Shown one piece after another: positions 16,638 through 25,921 of a DNA stretch of 64,000 nt. Origin of the DNA: Flavobacterium aeripolare (GTDB lineage Bacteria; Bacteroidota; Bacteroidia; Flavobacteriales; Flavobacteriaceae); NCBI RefSeq assembly GCF_013294025.1, contig NZ_JABSNL010000003.1, forward strand, positions 167,651 to 231,650. Reading direction: 5' to 3'. The notes beneath the pieces were generated by a model. It was not told the origin of the DNA and ran no database searches. It saw nothing but the letters and a program-made list of their open reading frames with translations. Every line of letters starts with the position of its first letter. The stretch's first letter is position 1. The translations under genes and the position numbers were made by a program.

Positions 16638-18653
16638 TTACCAAATCGTTATTCTATCTTTTTGGGGTAAAAACATTTTATCGCCTTCCTTAACATTAAA
16701 AGCATTGTAAAAAGGAGTTGTATTCATTAGCGGCCCATTAACACGCCAGTTTGGTGGAGAATGTGGGTTATTATTTATCCATAAACGTAGGTATTCGTCT
16801 TTCATTTTTACTCTCCATATTTTTGCAAGAGAGATAAAGAAACGCTGATCTGGCGTAAAGCCATCAATTTTAGTATTTCCTTTTCCTTCCTCCGTCATCT
16901 TGAAGGCATCATAAGCAACTGCAATACCAGCAATATCAGCGGTATTTTCTCCTACGGTTAACGCACCATTAACGTGCACATCTCCTAGAACAGTAAACGT
17001 ACTATATTCATCAGTAACTTGCTGTATTCTCGCTTTAAACTGTGCATAATCTTCTTTTGTCCACCAGTTTTTCAAATTACCATATTTGTCATATTGAGCG
17101 CCTTGATCATCAAACGTATGGGTTATTTCGTGACCTATAACCATTCCGATACCTCCATAGTTCAAAGCATCATCTGCATTATTATCAAAGTAAGGCGGTT
17201 GTAAAATACCTGCTGGAAAAACGATTTCGTTTGCAGTAGGATTATTATACGCAGTAACTGTTGGAGTTGTAGTATACCACTCTGATTTATCGACTCTTTT
17301 ACCTAATTTATTCAATTGAAATTGATAAGCAGCTGTGGCAGCAGAAACCATATTTTCAAAATAAGTATCTCTAGCCACGCTCACATTACTGTAGTCTCTC
17401 CATTTATCAGGATAACCAATTTTTTTAGTGATAGCAAATAGCTTTTCTTTAGCTTTTTGTTTTGTTACTGGACTCATCCATTCTAAATTGTCAATTCTCT
17501 TAGCGTAGGCCTTTTGTACATTATTAACCAAAGTTAACATGCGATTTTTAGCCTCCCTTGAAAAGTATTTCTTTACATATAATTCCCCCAATGCTTCACC
17601 TAAATAACCATCGACGACGTTTGCCATTTTTTCGCCACGCGTTTTTTGAACTGCTTGACCCGACAGCACTTTGGTGTACTCAAAGGAAGCATCCACAAAA
17701 GCTTTGCTCAAATCATCAGCATATCTTTCTAAAGAATTTGCTTTTAAATAAGTTTTCCAATTAGTAATTGATGTTTTCTTCAACAATTTATCTAAAGCAT
17801 CATAATATTGAGGTTGACCAACGTTGATTGAATCTGTTTTTGCTCCTACATTATTTAAGAATGCGGTCCAATCTATGTTTGGATGTCTTTTAACTAAATC
17901 CACTACAGCTATTTTATTATAATTAGCCTGTACATCCCGAAGAGCAACTTTTGTTTTATGTGCAGTAGCAAGTTGTTTATCGATGCTAAATACTACCTCT
18001 GCATTTTGTTTCGCTTCTTGAGAGCTACTGCCCGTTAGTTCAAACAATGTAGATAGATACTTTTTATAAGCTTGTTGTATAGCAATTGTTGACGCATCTG
18101 ATTTGAAATAATAATCTCTATCTGGTAATCCTAGTCCCGTTTGATAAAGTTGTGCACTATTCATAGTACTATTTTTCTCGTCAGAGGAAACACCAAAACC
18201 TATCATTGTAGGGTTATCCACCGTTACCTGCTTACCAACAAAATTCATCAATGAGGGCAAATCTTTTATAGCATCAATTTGAACAAGTAATGGCTTAATA
18301 GGTGTAAATCCGCGTTTTTCTATTGTCACAGTATCCATACCTGCAGCATAAAAGTTACCCACCTTTTCTGCCACACTCCCCGACGAATTCTCACTTCGAG
18401 AAATACTATCTAAAATCCCTTGCAAGCGCATTCTCTGGGGGTAATTCATAAACATATAAGCACCAACTCCAAATTGTGAAGCAGGAATTGCTACAGAATC
18501 GTACCATTTCCCGTTTACATATTTAAAAAAATCGTTACCAGGCCTTAAAGTAGAATCAATTCCTGTTATTGCAACTGATTTTTGTTCATGGTTTTTTTTT
18601 GAGCATGCCGTGATAGCTAAAATAGCAACTACAAGTGTCAAAGATTTTTTCAT
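16638..18653 (-). CDS. M13 family metallopeptidase (neprilysin/PepO-like), lipoprotein
   Basis: The 671-residue zinc endopeptidase has HEITH at 508-512 and ENTAD at 569-573, giving zinc ligands H508, H512 and E569, with D573 supporting the active site. NAYYNP-like sequence (TAYNNPTANEIVFPAGILQ) precedes the zinc motif, as in the family. The N-terminus is a lipoprotein signal ending ITAC (cysteine at residue 17), so the enzyme should be lipid-anchored in the envelope. The gene is monocistronic. A minus-strand TAnnTTTG element was not found in the following spacer. Confidence 0.95.
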   Translation of the reverse strand: MKKSLTLVVAILAITACSKKNHEQKSVAITGIDSTLRPGNDFFKYVNGKWYDSVAIPASQFGVGAYMFMNYPQRMRLQGILDSISRSENSSGSVAEKVGNFYAAGMDTVTIEKRGFTPIKPLLVQIDAIKDLPSLMNFVGKQVTVDNPTMIGFGVSSDEKNSTMNSAQLYQTGLGLPDRDYYFKSDASTIAIQQAYKKYLSTLFELTGSSSQEAKQNAEVVFSIDKQLATAHKTKVALRDVQANYNKIAVVDLVKRHPNIDWTAFLNNVGAKTDSINVGQPQYYDALDKLLKKTSITNWKTYLKANSLERYADDLSKAFVDASFEYTKVLSGQAVQKTRGEKMANVVDGYLGEALGELYVKKYFSREAKNRMLTLVNNVQKAYAKRIDNLEWMSPVTKQKAKEKLFAITKKIGYPDKWRDYSNVSVARDTYFENMVSAATAAYQFQLNKLGKRVDKSEWYTTTPTVTAYNNPTANEIVFPAGILQPPYFDNNADDALNYGGIGMVIGHEITHTFDDQGAQYDKYGNLKNWWTKEDYAQFKARIQQVTDEYSTFTVLGDVHVNGALTVGENTADIAGIAVAYDAFKMTEEGKGNTKIDGFTPDQRFFISLAKIWRVKMKDEYLRLWINNNPHSPPNWRVNGPLMNTTPFYNAFNVKEGDKMFLPQKDRITIW

Positions 18654-19035
18654 AATAAATTTTTTTTCTAATAATATGGATACGGGATTATGTAAGGTTA
18701 GCGCGCAGAATACGCAAATAATTGCGCTACCCTATTTTAATAGAACAAGATACAAATATGATTTAATATCCTTGAAATTAATACTAAATAATTATAGGCA
18801 AGCTATTTAAAAGTAACAAAGAATCATTAACGACAAAATTGCATCCTACTAATAGCTAATAGCCACCACAAAATGATTAAGAAAACATCTTGTTATATTA
18901 CCATTAAATCACAAAGAATTTGCTTTTAAAAAGGAATTACCCCGTAGTAATTGTGAAAAAACAACAAATAGAATTTAAAAATATAGTTTTAAAACAGCAG
19001 CGTACTAGATGCAATACTATTTTAATTTTTAAGCA
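18654..19035. other. Intergenic stretch without recognised content
   Basis: About 380 bp of AT-rich sequence lies upstream of the M13 peptidase gene and downstream of the LRR gene. I see no gene, no repeat shared with other gaps, and no clear promoter match on the minus strand. Confidence 0.5.
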
Positions 19036-19069
19036 TAAAAAAACCCATGAAACGAAAACATGGGTTTGA
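19036..19069 (-). terminator. Terminator of the leucine-rich-repeat gene
   Basis: The stem AAACCCATG/CATGGGTTT lies in an A/T-rich context about 64 bases past the stop codon on the minus strand. Confidence 0.75.
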
Positions 19070-19132
19070 TTAAAAAAATTAATTTAAAACAACTACTTAA
19101 ATAATTAAAAAACCAAAAAAAGTTAACCAAAA

Positions 19133-19987
19133 CTAATCTTCAGAAACCAAAGGTCTCTCTACTTCCATTGCAACATTTAAAGTCATTGCAACGCCTTTAT
19201 CGTTAATCATTGTCATGTGTAGCGTATCTAAAACCGCTAACCTACTTGATGTCAATCCGCTAAATTGATTAAAAGAGATGTTCATTTCTTTCAAGTTATT
19301 TAGTTTCTCAATGTCAAATGGAACTTGACCTTGTAATTTATTTTCGAAAAGACTTAAATTTTCTAATTTAGTTAAGTTGGCGATATCCATACTTAATCTC
19401 CCTGAAAGCTTGTTACTATTTAATAGTAATTTTTTTAAAGAAGCTAGTCTGTACAGTGATGTTGGTAATTGACCTTCTAACTGATTATTAAACGCTACAA
19501 ATACTTCCAATCTAGTTAAATTTCCAATTTGCGACGGTAATTCACCAGATAAATTATTCATGTATAATTGTAAATTTCTTAAATTTTCCATTTCGCAAAT
19601 GGCTGCTGGAATTGCACCTACTAATTTATTAAATGATAAATCTAATGTTCTTAAATTTTTTAAATTCCCAACAGTAGTTGGAATACTACCTTTAAGACCG
19701 TTTCTATGCAAGTTCAAAATTTGAAGATCTGTTAAAGAGGCTAAATCTGCTGGAAGTTCGCCCACAAGATTATTTGAAGACAAATTCAATGAAACAACTT
19801 TATCGCCTATTAGCTTAACACCATACCAAGTAGCTACTGGAGCATTAAGATCCCATTTGTTTGTCCAGTTTTCTCCATTTGTAGCCGAATATAAATTCAA
19901 CAAAACCGTTTTATCTGATGGAGACACCTCTGCTACCATTGAAAATGTAGCAAAAACCGTTAGTAAAAGTGTGATTATATTTTTCAT
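19133..19987 (-). CDS. Secreted leucine-rich-repeat protein
   Basis: The 284-residue protein has an N-terminal signal peptide (MKNIITLLLTVFATFSMVAE) and an N-terminal cap (LLNLYSATNGENWTNKW). About seven 24-residue plant-type repeats of the form LxxLxLxxNxLxGxIP follow (about residues 70-250). I start at the ATG at 19987, which gives a clean signal peptide; an upstream ATG at 20017 adds ten polar residues before it. It has no type IX secretion C-terminal domain and is probably periplasmic or surface-exposed. The binding partner is unknown. Confidence 0.85.
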   Translation of the reverse strand: MKNIITLLLTVFATFSMVAEVSPSDKTVLLNLYSATNGENWTNKWDLNAPVATWYGVKLIGDKVVSLNLSSNNLVGELPADLASLTDLQILNLHRNGLKGSIPTTVGNLKNLRTLDLSFNKLVGAIPAAICEMENLRNLQLYMNNLSGELPSQIGNLTRLEVFVAFNNQLEGQLPTSLYRLASLKKLLLNSNKLSGRLSMDIANLTKLENLSLFENKLQGQVPFDIEKLNNLKEMNISFNQFSGLTSSRLAVLDTLHMTMINDKGVAMTLNVAMEVERPLVSED

Positions 19988-20017
19988 AGCAGAAGTATTT
20001 GATCTTAATATTAACAT

Positions 20018-20321
20018 AAAAGTACAGCAGATTTAGTTTATCGACAAAAATAATCGACGAACTACACTATTTAATAATTTAAATGAGTATATTTCCTACG
20101 AAATATTAAGAAGCAATTAACAACTCTGATTGCAGTTAGTGAATAGTTAACTAAAAAACGATTGATTTTAAAAAGTAGAAGATATTATTAACCTGTTTTA
20201 AACTGTTTCATAATAAGACTATATTCCTACTGCTTGAATATCGCTGCAAATTTTGACCGATTTTTCACGAATGAATCGCTTATAATCTCTGGATTGCTGT
20301 ATATAAAATCGTAACGCTTAA
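20018..20321. other. Intergenic stretch without recognised content
   Basis: About 300 bp of AT-rich DNA lies between the divergent LRR and acyltransferase genes. Nothing is recognised in it before the promoter at 20322. Confidence 0.4.
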
Positions 20322-20351
20322 TTGCTATTCTGAGTTTATATAGTATTTTTG
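20322..20351 (+). promoter_or_regulatory. Housekeeping promoter of the FemAB-like gene
   Basis: TTG (20322-20324), a 19-base spacer, then TATTTTTG (20344-20351). This matches the -33/-7 consensus and predicts transcription from about 20357. That leaves room for a coding region beginning well before the first ATG at 20510. Confidence 0.65.
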
Positions 20352-20509
20352 CCCCATCAAAAATTAATTTAATTTCAACGGCTATTTACACTTTTAAAAT
20401 TTATTCTGCTGTATCTGAGCTCCCTGCTAATTGGGATGCTTTAGCCGGTAACAACATATTTTTATCGCAATCCTACCTTTCAGTATTAGAAAATTCTGGA
20501 CCTATAAAC

Positions 20510-21526
20510 ATGATATTCCACTTTATAGGTATTTTTAACAAAGATGACTTAGTAGGAGTTGCCGTTTCTCAATTCTTGGATCTAAGTGCGATTGCATCCT
20601 TTGGAGAAAGAGATCATCGTTTTAAAACTTATATTCGTAGTTATGTCTTTCAAAACATTAGTTCGAGAGTATTAGTTATAGGTAATAACATGCTCACCGG
20701 TCAAAATGGCTACAGCTTTAGTAAAGAATTAGATAAAGCCACTGCTTTTGTCGTTTTAAAAGATGCTACAAATACTATTCAATTGTTATTAGCTAAAAGA
20801 AACTTAAAGCCACAGCTAATAATTTTTAAAGACTACTCTAAAGAAGCCGTTTCTTTGTTTGACAAGAAAATCTTTAAATCCTATTTTACTTTCACTACAC
20901 AACCCAATATGATTTTCAAAATTTCAGATAACTGGAATAGCTTTGATGATTACCTGGCTAGCTTGAGTAAAAAATACCGAGATCAATACAAAAGAAGCAG
21001 GAAAAAAGCAGAGGCTGTATCAAAGAGAAAGTTATCCTTAGATGAAATCGAAAGTGATACAGAGCGCATTCACGAATTATACTTGAATGTAGCTAGAAAT
21101 GCCCCTTTTAATACGTTCTACTTGAGTGAAAATCATTTTGAAATATTCAAAAAAACACTCAAGGATAATTTCTTGTTTTATGGTTACTTTATTGACGACA
21201 AACTAATTGGATTCAATACGTTAATAAAAAACGGATCTGATATTGATACTTATTTTTTAGGCTACGACCAGGAATTTCAAAAAGAAAAAATGTTGTATTT
21301 GAATATGTTGTATGACATGATAGCCTATTCGATTAATAAAAAATATAAGAGAATCATTTTTGCACGCACGGCTTTAGAAATAAAAAGTTCAGTAGGGGCT
21401 ACCGCTGTCGATACCTACGGAATGATGAAACACAGTAACCCACTGCTAAATCTTTTTATAGGCCGATTCTTCCGATACTTTGAACCAAAATCAGATTGGC
21501 AAGTGCGTAATCCATTTAAGGAATAG
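20510..21526 (+). CDS. FemAB/GNAT-like acyltransferase, annotated N-terminus probably too short
   Basis: From the ATG at 20510 the protein has 338 residues. The C-terminal half (about 150-310) looks like a FemAB-type GNAT fold: a Lys/Arg-rich helix (YRDQYKRSRKKAEAVSKRK), then FYLSENHFEIFK and a beta-rich acceptor part. The same frame continues upstream without a stop to about 20315, encoding sequence such as YSAVSELPANWDALAGNN that looks like the family N-terminus. No ATG, GTG or TTG lies in frame between the promoter and 20510, so the true start may be ATT (20363, 20372 or 20384). Its 3' end overlaps the converging kinase gene by 11 bases. The substrate is unknown. Confidence 0.75.
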   Translation: MIFHFIGIFNKDDLVGVAVSQFLDLSAIASFGERDHRFKTYIRSYVFQNISSRVLVIGNNMLTGQNGYSFSKELDKATAFVVLKDATNTIQLLLAKRNLKPQLIIFKDYSKEAVSLFDKKIFKSYFTFTTQPNMIFKISDNWNSFDDYLASLSKKYRDQYKRSRKKAEAVSKRKLSLDEIESDTERIHELYLNVARNAPFNTFYLSENHFEIFKKTLKDNFLFYGYFIDDKLIGFNTLIKNGSDIDTYFLGYDQEFQKEKMLYLNMLYDMIAYSINKKYKRIIFARTALEIKSSVGATAVDTYGMMKHSNPLLNLFIGRFFRYFEPKSDWQVRNPFKE

Positions 21527-22388
21527 CAACTTTCATTTTAGCAGCCGCCAGGGCAATACTTAAATTAGATTGTGTACCACAATATTCTCCATCAATTTGA
21601 AAACTCACCGGCCGATTTGTAGTTATCATTGCCTTATCAGTTGTAATAATTTCAACATCTTCTGCTTCTATAGGCATGTTCCCAGTAATGATTTTTCCAA
21701 AAACCATAAGATCTAAATTCTTCAAAATAATTAGTTCGAATTTTCCATCATCCATCAATCCAGTTGGGTTTATCACAACACCCGTACCGTACTTTTTTGA
21801 ATTTGCTATGACAATCATTTGAGCCTCGCACTCAATTGTAGTATCGTTAACTTCGATTGTAGCTATAAAAGGAGCTTCTTTCTCCACTAATGTAGTGACA
21901 GCTTGCAAGGCATAGCCTAACTTACCTCTTACGGAGCTATTCTCATAATTCTTTATTAGGTCAGCATTTAATCCCAAGTCACTAAGGTGTAAGCTTTTTT
22001 TACCATTGATCATAATCATATCGATAGCAAGATGCTTCTCACGAAATGATATTATCAAGCACTCCTGAATAGCATTAGGCAAACCCAAATCTGTAGCTAA
22101 GCCATTTGCTGAACCTGCTGGTAAGATTCCAAAAATTACATCTTCCTCTTCTAGTGCTTCTGCTACTAATTTTATTGTGCCATCGCCGCCCGCAATTAGT
22201 ACACGCTCAGGATCAAACTTAGCATATAAATCTTGAATTTTTAAAATATCATTATTGCCAGACGTTTCATATAATACTAAATTCTTTTGCAAGCCGTTTA
22301 CAAAATCTGTGGCTGTTTCTATAATTTCAGATTTCTCTACACCACCAGAAATAGGGTTCACGATTAACAAGACATTCTTTTTCACCAT
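21516..22388 (-). CDS. Diacylglycerol/lipid kinase family protein
   Basis: The 290-residue protein belongs to the DgkB/YegS-type lipid kinases. It has NPISGG at residues 11-16 and the nucleotide-binding GGDGT at 67-71, followed by LPAGSANGLA, which binds phosphate in the family. The C-terminal beta domain ends in the usual QIDGEY block. The family phosphorylates diacylglycerol or related lipids at the inner membrane face. It is divergent from an App1-type phosphatidate phosphatase gene, which would carry out the reverse reaction, so a linked role in phosphatidate turnover is inferred. Confidence 0.88.
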   Translation of the reverse strand: MVKKNVLLIVNPISGGVEKSEIIETATDFVNGLQKNLVLYETSGNNDILKIQDLYAKFDPERVLIAGGDGTIKLVAEALEEEDVIFGILPAGSANGLATDLGLPNAIQECLIISFREKHLAIDMIMINGKKSLHLSDLGLNADLIKNYENSSVRGKLGYALQAVTTLVEKEAPFIATIEVNDTTIECEAQMIVIANSKKYGTGVVINPTGLMDDGKFELIILKNLDLMVFGKIITGNMPIEAEDVEIITTDKAMITTNRPVSFQIDGEYCGTQSNLSIALAAAKMKVAIP

Positions 22389-22448
22389 TTGCTTCGTTAA
22401 GTGGTTTTTAATAATTAAATTTCGCTTTTGTCAAAAGTATTAAATAAA

Positions 22449-23417
22449 ATGAAACCTATTTTAAAATTATATCGCGGTTACGCAAATGAGCAGGAGTTAA
22501 TTGTAATGGGACATGTTTTTAAGCCGACAAACATGAAAGATTATGATTTTCTTTCTACTAATTTTAAAAATGCTGGTTCAGTAATCAACATGTACCGCAT
22601 TAAAACTGACGCTAATGCTAGTGTGTACTTAAATTACAAGGGTACCGAAATACACACGAAGACTTTACACGACGGCTATTTTAAATTTTGTATTCCCATC
22701 GAATCATCCTCAAATTATGGCTGGATGGACTATGAGGTTAGTATCATTTATAATAATGAGAGAATTGTAAGTACTGCGAGCTATATTAAACCCTATAAAG
22801 GTGATATAGGAATCATCTCAGACATAGATGATACTTTTTTAGTTTCTTACACCTTGAATCCTTTAAAAAAGCTGTACCATCTTTTGTTTAGAAATGTAAA
22901 TTCGAGAAAAATTTTTGCAGATGTTACCGCACATTATCAAGCACTAAGTGAGGCTGGGCGCACCAACAGTTCTGAGAAGAATGCTTTTTTTTATGTATCG
23001 AGTAGTGAATGGAATTTGTATCGGTTTTTAGTGAAGTTTACTGAAATCCATAATCTACCTAAAGCGGTATTATTATTAAAAGACATCAAAACTAGTCTCA
23101 GCAATTTTTTATGGTCTGGAAGAGGAGAACACAATCATAAATTTGAAAAGATTAAACACATCCTTGAATTTTATCCCGACTTAGAATATGTCCTTCTAGG
23201 AGATGATTCACAACACGACACGTATTTATATGAATCAATCAGTAAGATTTTCCCTTTAACTGTAAAAGCAATATATATTAGACAAACCGGTAAAAAGAAA
23301 AAGAAAAAAGTTATCGATTCGTTAGAAAATATTGCATCCTTGAACGTGTCTGTCTGCTATTTTGAATCTAGTGCTACCGCAATTGCACATTCTAAGAAAA
23401 TAGGTCTTATTAAATAA
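22449..23417 (+). CDS. App1-type phosphatidate phosphatase family protein (DUF2183)
   Basis: The 322-residue protein has an N-terminal beta domain (about 1-115) and a HAD-like catalytic domain. The catalytic motif is D125-I-D127-D128-T129 in ISDIDDTFLVSY, and LLGDDSQHD near the C-terminus supplies the later acidic block. In yeast App1 the same domain dephosphorylates phosphatidate. I start at the ATG at 22449; a TTG at 22428 would add seven residues. It is divergent from the lipid kinase gene, 60 bases away. It has no signal peptide, so it should be cytoplasmic. Confidence 0.87.
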   Translation: MKPILKLYRGYANEQELIVMGHVFKPTNMKDYDFLSTNFKNAGSVINMYRIKTDANASVYLNYKGTEIHTKTLHDGYFKFCIPIESSSNYGWMDYEVSIIYNNERIVSTASYIKPYKGDIGIISDIDDTFLVSYTLNPLKKLYHLLFRNVNSRKIFADVTAHYQALSEAGRTNSSEKNAFFYVSSSEWNLYRFLVKFTEIHNLPKAVLLLKDIKTSLSNFLWSGRGEHNHKFEKIKHILEFYPDLEYVLLGDDSQHDTYLYESISKIFPLTVKAIYIRQTGKKKKKKVIDSLENIASLNVSVCYFESSATAIAHSKKIGLIK

Positions 23418-23426
23418 GTTAATAGC

Positions 23427-23556
23427 CCAGATAGCAGTGAAAATCCTTTGCATAAAAAAATCTCTTTTTACCACTCTTAAAGAGCGACTGTAAGAAGCTC
23501 CTTGAAGAGTGAAGTAAAAAAAGATTGTTTATGTAAAGATTGAAACGAATAGCTGG
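23427..23556 (+). ncRNA. Dispersed structured element, copy D
   Basis: The outer stem CCAG (23427-23430) pairs with CTGG (23553-23556). It has GATAGCAGTGAAAATCC on the left and GATTGAAACGAATAGC on the right. A long inner stem (CTTTGCATAAA / TTTATGTAAAG, then TTTTTAC / GTAAAAA and ACTCTT / AAGAGT) ends in the apical hairpin GAGCGACTGTAAGAAGCTC. This is the most complete copy. It fills the gap between the converging App1 and ABC-F genes. Confidence 0.75.
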
Positions 23557-23561
23557 ATTAG

Positions 23562-25469
23562 CTACGCATTATCAATCTCCTCTTGAACGATTTCCCAATC
23601 CAATAGCAGTTGCTCTAAATCGGCTTTTTTCTTGTTATAAGCGGTAAAAAATTTAGCATCCTCAACGTGCTTGTCGTAGTTAGTCGCTAGCATTTTGTCG
23701 TCATGCTGTATGTCTCTTTCAAGCTGCTTTATCTGACTTTCAATTTTACTTAACTTATTATTAAGCGCTTTATTTTTCTTCTGGTCTTCATAAGATGCTT
23801 TGTTACTTTCCTTAGGAGCAATTGCTTTTTCGGCATCTTTTTTCTCAACCTCACGCATGTTTTCAAGGTTGCGCTGTTCTAAGAAATAATTGATATCCCC
23901 TAAATATTCTTTTATTTTTTGGTCTTTAAATTCGTACACTAAATTAGACATACCTTGTAAAAAATCTCTATCGTGAGATACTAGAAGTAGGGTTCCTCCA
24001 AATTTTTGCAGGGCCGCTTTCAATACATTCTTAGATTTAATATCCAAGTGATTGGTAGGCTCATCCATCAATAAAACGTTGATAGGTTGCAACAGCAATT
24101 TACAAAGAGCAAGACGATTACGCTCTCCCCCTGAAAGGACCTTTACTTTTTTATCTACATCATCACCTCTAAACAAGAATGACCCTAGCATGTCACGCAC
24201 TTTCATTCTATTAGTATCTGCGGCTGCATCCTCCATTGTTTGCAACAATGTGATTTCGCCATCAAGATATTCTGCTTGATTTTGTGCAAAGTAACCTAAC
24301 TGTACATTATGTCCTAACTTGATTGTACCTTGATACTCAAATTCGTCAACGATCGCTTTTATAAAAGTAGATTTTCCTTGACCATTTTGACCTACAAACG
24401 CGATTTTACTTCCACGTTCTACTAGCAAATTAATGTCTTTTAAAATAGTTTTATCACCATAACTTTTAGTTACGTGCTCTGCTTCGACCACTACTCTACC
24501 AGGCTCTTTTGAAACAGGAAAAGAGATATTCATTACTGAGTTATCGTCTTCATCAACTTCGATACGTTCTACTTTATCTAATTTCTTGATTAGCGATTGT
24601 GCCATTGAGGCCTTAGAGGCTTTAGCACGGAATTTCTCAATTAACTTTTCAGTTTCTTCAATTTTCTTGCTTTGATTTTTTTGCGTCGCCAATTGCTTTT
24701 CGCGAATTTCATGACGCAACTCTAAATATTGAGAATACGGCTTATTGAAATCGTATGCTTTACCTAGGGAGATTTCGATTGTTCTATTAGTAACATTATC
24801 AAGGAACATTTTATCATGTGATACGATTACCACAACTCCTATATAATTTCGTAAAAAACTCTCTAACCAAATGATACTCTCTATATCCAAGTGATTGGTA
24901 GGCTCATCGAGTAGTAATACATCATTAGCTTGTAACAATAATTTTGCTAACTCTATACGCATCCTCCAACCTCCAGAGAAGGTTTCTGTTTGGTTATTGA
25001 AAACATCTCTTTTAAAACCTAAACCAAGTAGAATTTTTTCAGTGTCTCCTACATAATTGTATCCACCTAATAAATCAAAACGATGGGTATAGTCTGATAA
25101 ATCTTCAATGATTTTAGAATATTCTTCACTTTCATAATCAGTACGGGTAACTAATTGATGATTGATTTCTTCTAATTTTTTCTCTACAATTTTTATATCA
25201 ACAAATGCTTCATAAGCTTCCTCTAATACCGTTCTACCTTGCTCAAAATCGATGTCTTGACGTAAGAATCCCATGCGAACATCTTTTTCCTGAGAGATGA
25301 CTCCAGAATCTGGTTTGAAATCTCCAGCTAGCATTTTTAGCATTGTTGATTTTCCTGCACCATTCTTTCCAACTAGACCAACTCGATCCCCAGCTCCCAA
25401 ACGAAATGTTACTTCTTCAAATAAATAAGTACCTCCGAACGAAACGGATAAATTGTGTATATTAAGCAT
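23562..25469 (-). CDS. ABC-F family ATP-binding protein (ribosome-associated ATPase)
   Basis: The 635-residue protein has two ABC domains and no membrane domain, as in the ABC-F family, which acts on the translating ribosome. Walker A motifs are GKNGAGKST near residue 36 and GQNGQGKST near 358. Signatures are SGGW and LSGGE, and both Walker B motifs end in DEPTNHLD. The linker (about 240-310) is charged and helical, and the C-terminus has a coiled coil (about 560-630) as in Uup. The precise subfamily (Uup, EttA or another) cannot be fixed by eye. Confidence 0.93.
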   Translation of the reverse strand: MLNIHNLSVSFGGTYLFEEVTFRLGAGDRVGLVGKNGAGKSTMLKMLAGDFKPDSGVISQEKDVRMGFLRQDIDFEQGRTVLEEAYEAFVDIKIVEKKLEEINHQLVTRTDYESEEYSKIIEDLSDYTHRFDLLGGYNYVGDTEKILLGLGFKRDVFNNQTETFSGGWRMRIELAKLLLQANDVLLLDEPTNHLDIESIIWLESFLRNYIGVVVIVSHDKMFLDNVTNRTIEISLGKAYDFNKPYSQYLELRHEIREKQLATQKNQSKKIEETEKLIEKFRAKASKASMAQSLIKKLDKVERIEVDEDDNSVMNISFPVSKEPGRVVVEAEHVTKSYGDKTILKDINLLVERGSKIAFVGQNGQGKSTFIKAIVDEFEYQGTIKLGHNVQLGYFAQNQAEYLDGEITLLQTMEDAAADTNRMKVRDMLGSFLFRGDDVDKKVKVLSGGERNRLALCKLLLQPINVLLMDEPTNHLDIKSKNVLKAALQKFGGTLLLVSHDRDFLQGMSNLVYEFKDQKIKEYLGDINYFLEQRNLENMREVEKKDAEKAIAPKESNKASYEDQKKNKALNNKLSKIESQIKQLERDIQHDDKMLATNYDKHVEDAKFFTAYNKKKADLEQLLLDWEIVQEEIDNA

Positions 25470-25510
25470 ATTTTGTGACTAAAGTTACTTAGGCAGCAAT
25501 CCTAAAATTG

Positions 25511-25518
25511 TACCTTTG
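25511..25518 (+). promoter_or_regulatory. -7 element of the DUF983 gene
   Basis: TACCTTTG, an exact TAnnTTTG match, lies 11 bases upstream of the ATG at 25529. The leader would be very short. Confidence 0.55.
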
Positions 25519-25528
25519 TTAAAAATTT

Positions 25529-25921
25529 ATGCAAATGTTAAAAAAAGGATCCAAACTAAATAGTATTTTAACAGGAACTTGTCCGAAATGTCAAAATGAG
25601 AGCATGTATGAAGACAAAAATCCTTTACATCTAACGAAAGTTTTGAAAATGAATGAAAACTGCAGTCATTGTGGTTTACATTATCAAATCGAACCATCGT
25701 TTTTTTACGGTGCCATGTATGTAAGTTACGGCTTAAATGTAGCAGTAGGAGTTGCTGCTTTTATAATCTCGTTTTTATTTATAGGGTCTACATTAAAAAC
25801 AGCGTTTATAAGTATTATAGTAGCTTTAATTGTTTCGTTTCCATTTGTATTGCGATTGGCTCGAAACATCTACATAAATATGTTTGTTTCTTACGACCCT
25901 AATTTTAAAGAGAAAAAATAA
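25529..25921 (+). CDS. DUF983 family membrane protein with zinc-ribbon-like cysteines
   Basis: The 130-residue protein has four cysteines in two CxxC pairs (C18-C21 and C45-C48), consistent with a zinc ribbon. Two membrane segments follow at about residues 63-90 and 92-115. YxIEPSFFYGAMYVSY between them is typical of DUF983. The function is not established. The gene abuts the converging FAD oxidoreductase gene with no bases between the stop codons. ATG 25535 is an alternative start. Confidence 0.85.
   Translation: MQMLKKGSKLNSILTGTCPKCQNESMYEDKNPLHLTKVLKMNENCSHCGLHYQIEPSFFYGAMYVSYGLNVAVGVAAFIISFLFIGSTLKTAFISIIVALIVSFPFVLRLARNIYINMFVSYDPNFKEKK

Noticed and set aside
19133..19987. Type IX secretion cargo
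   Set aside because: The LRR protein has a signal peptide but no C-terminal sorting domain; it ends soon after the last repeat.
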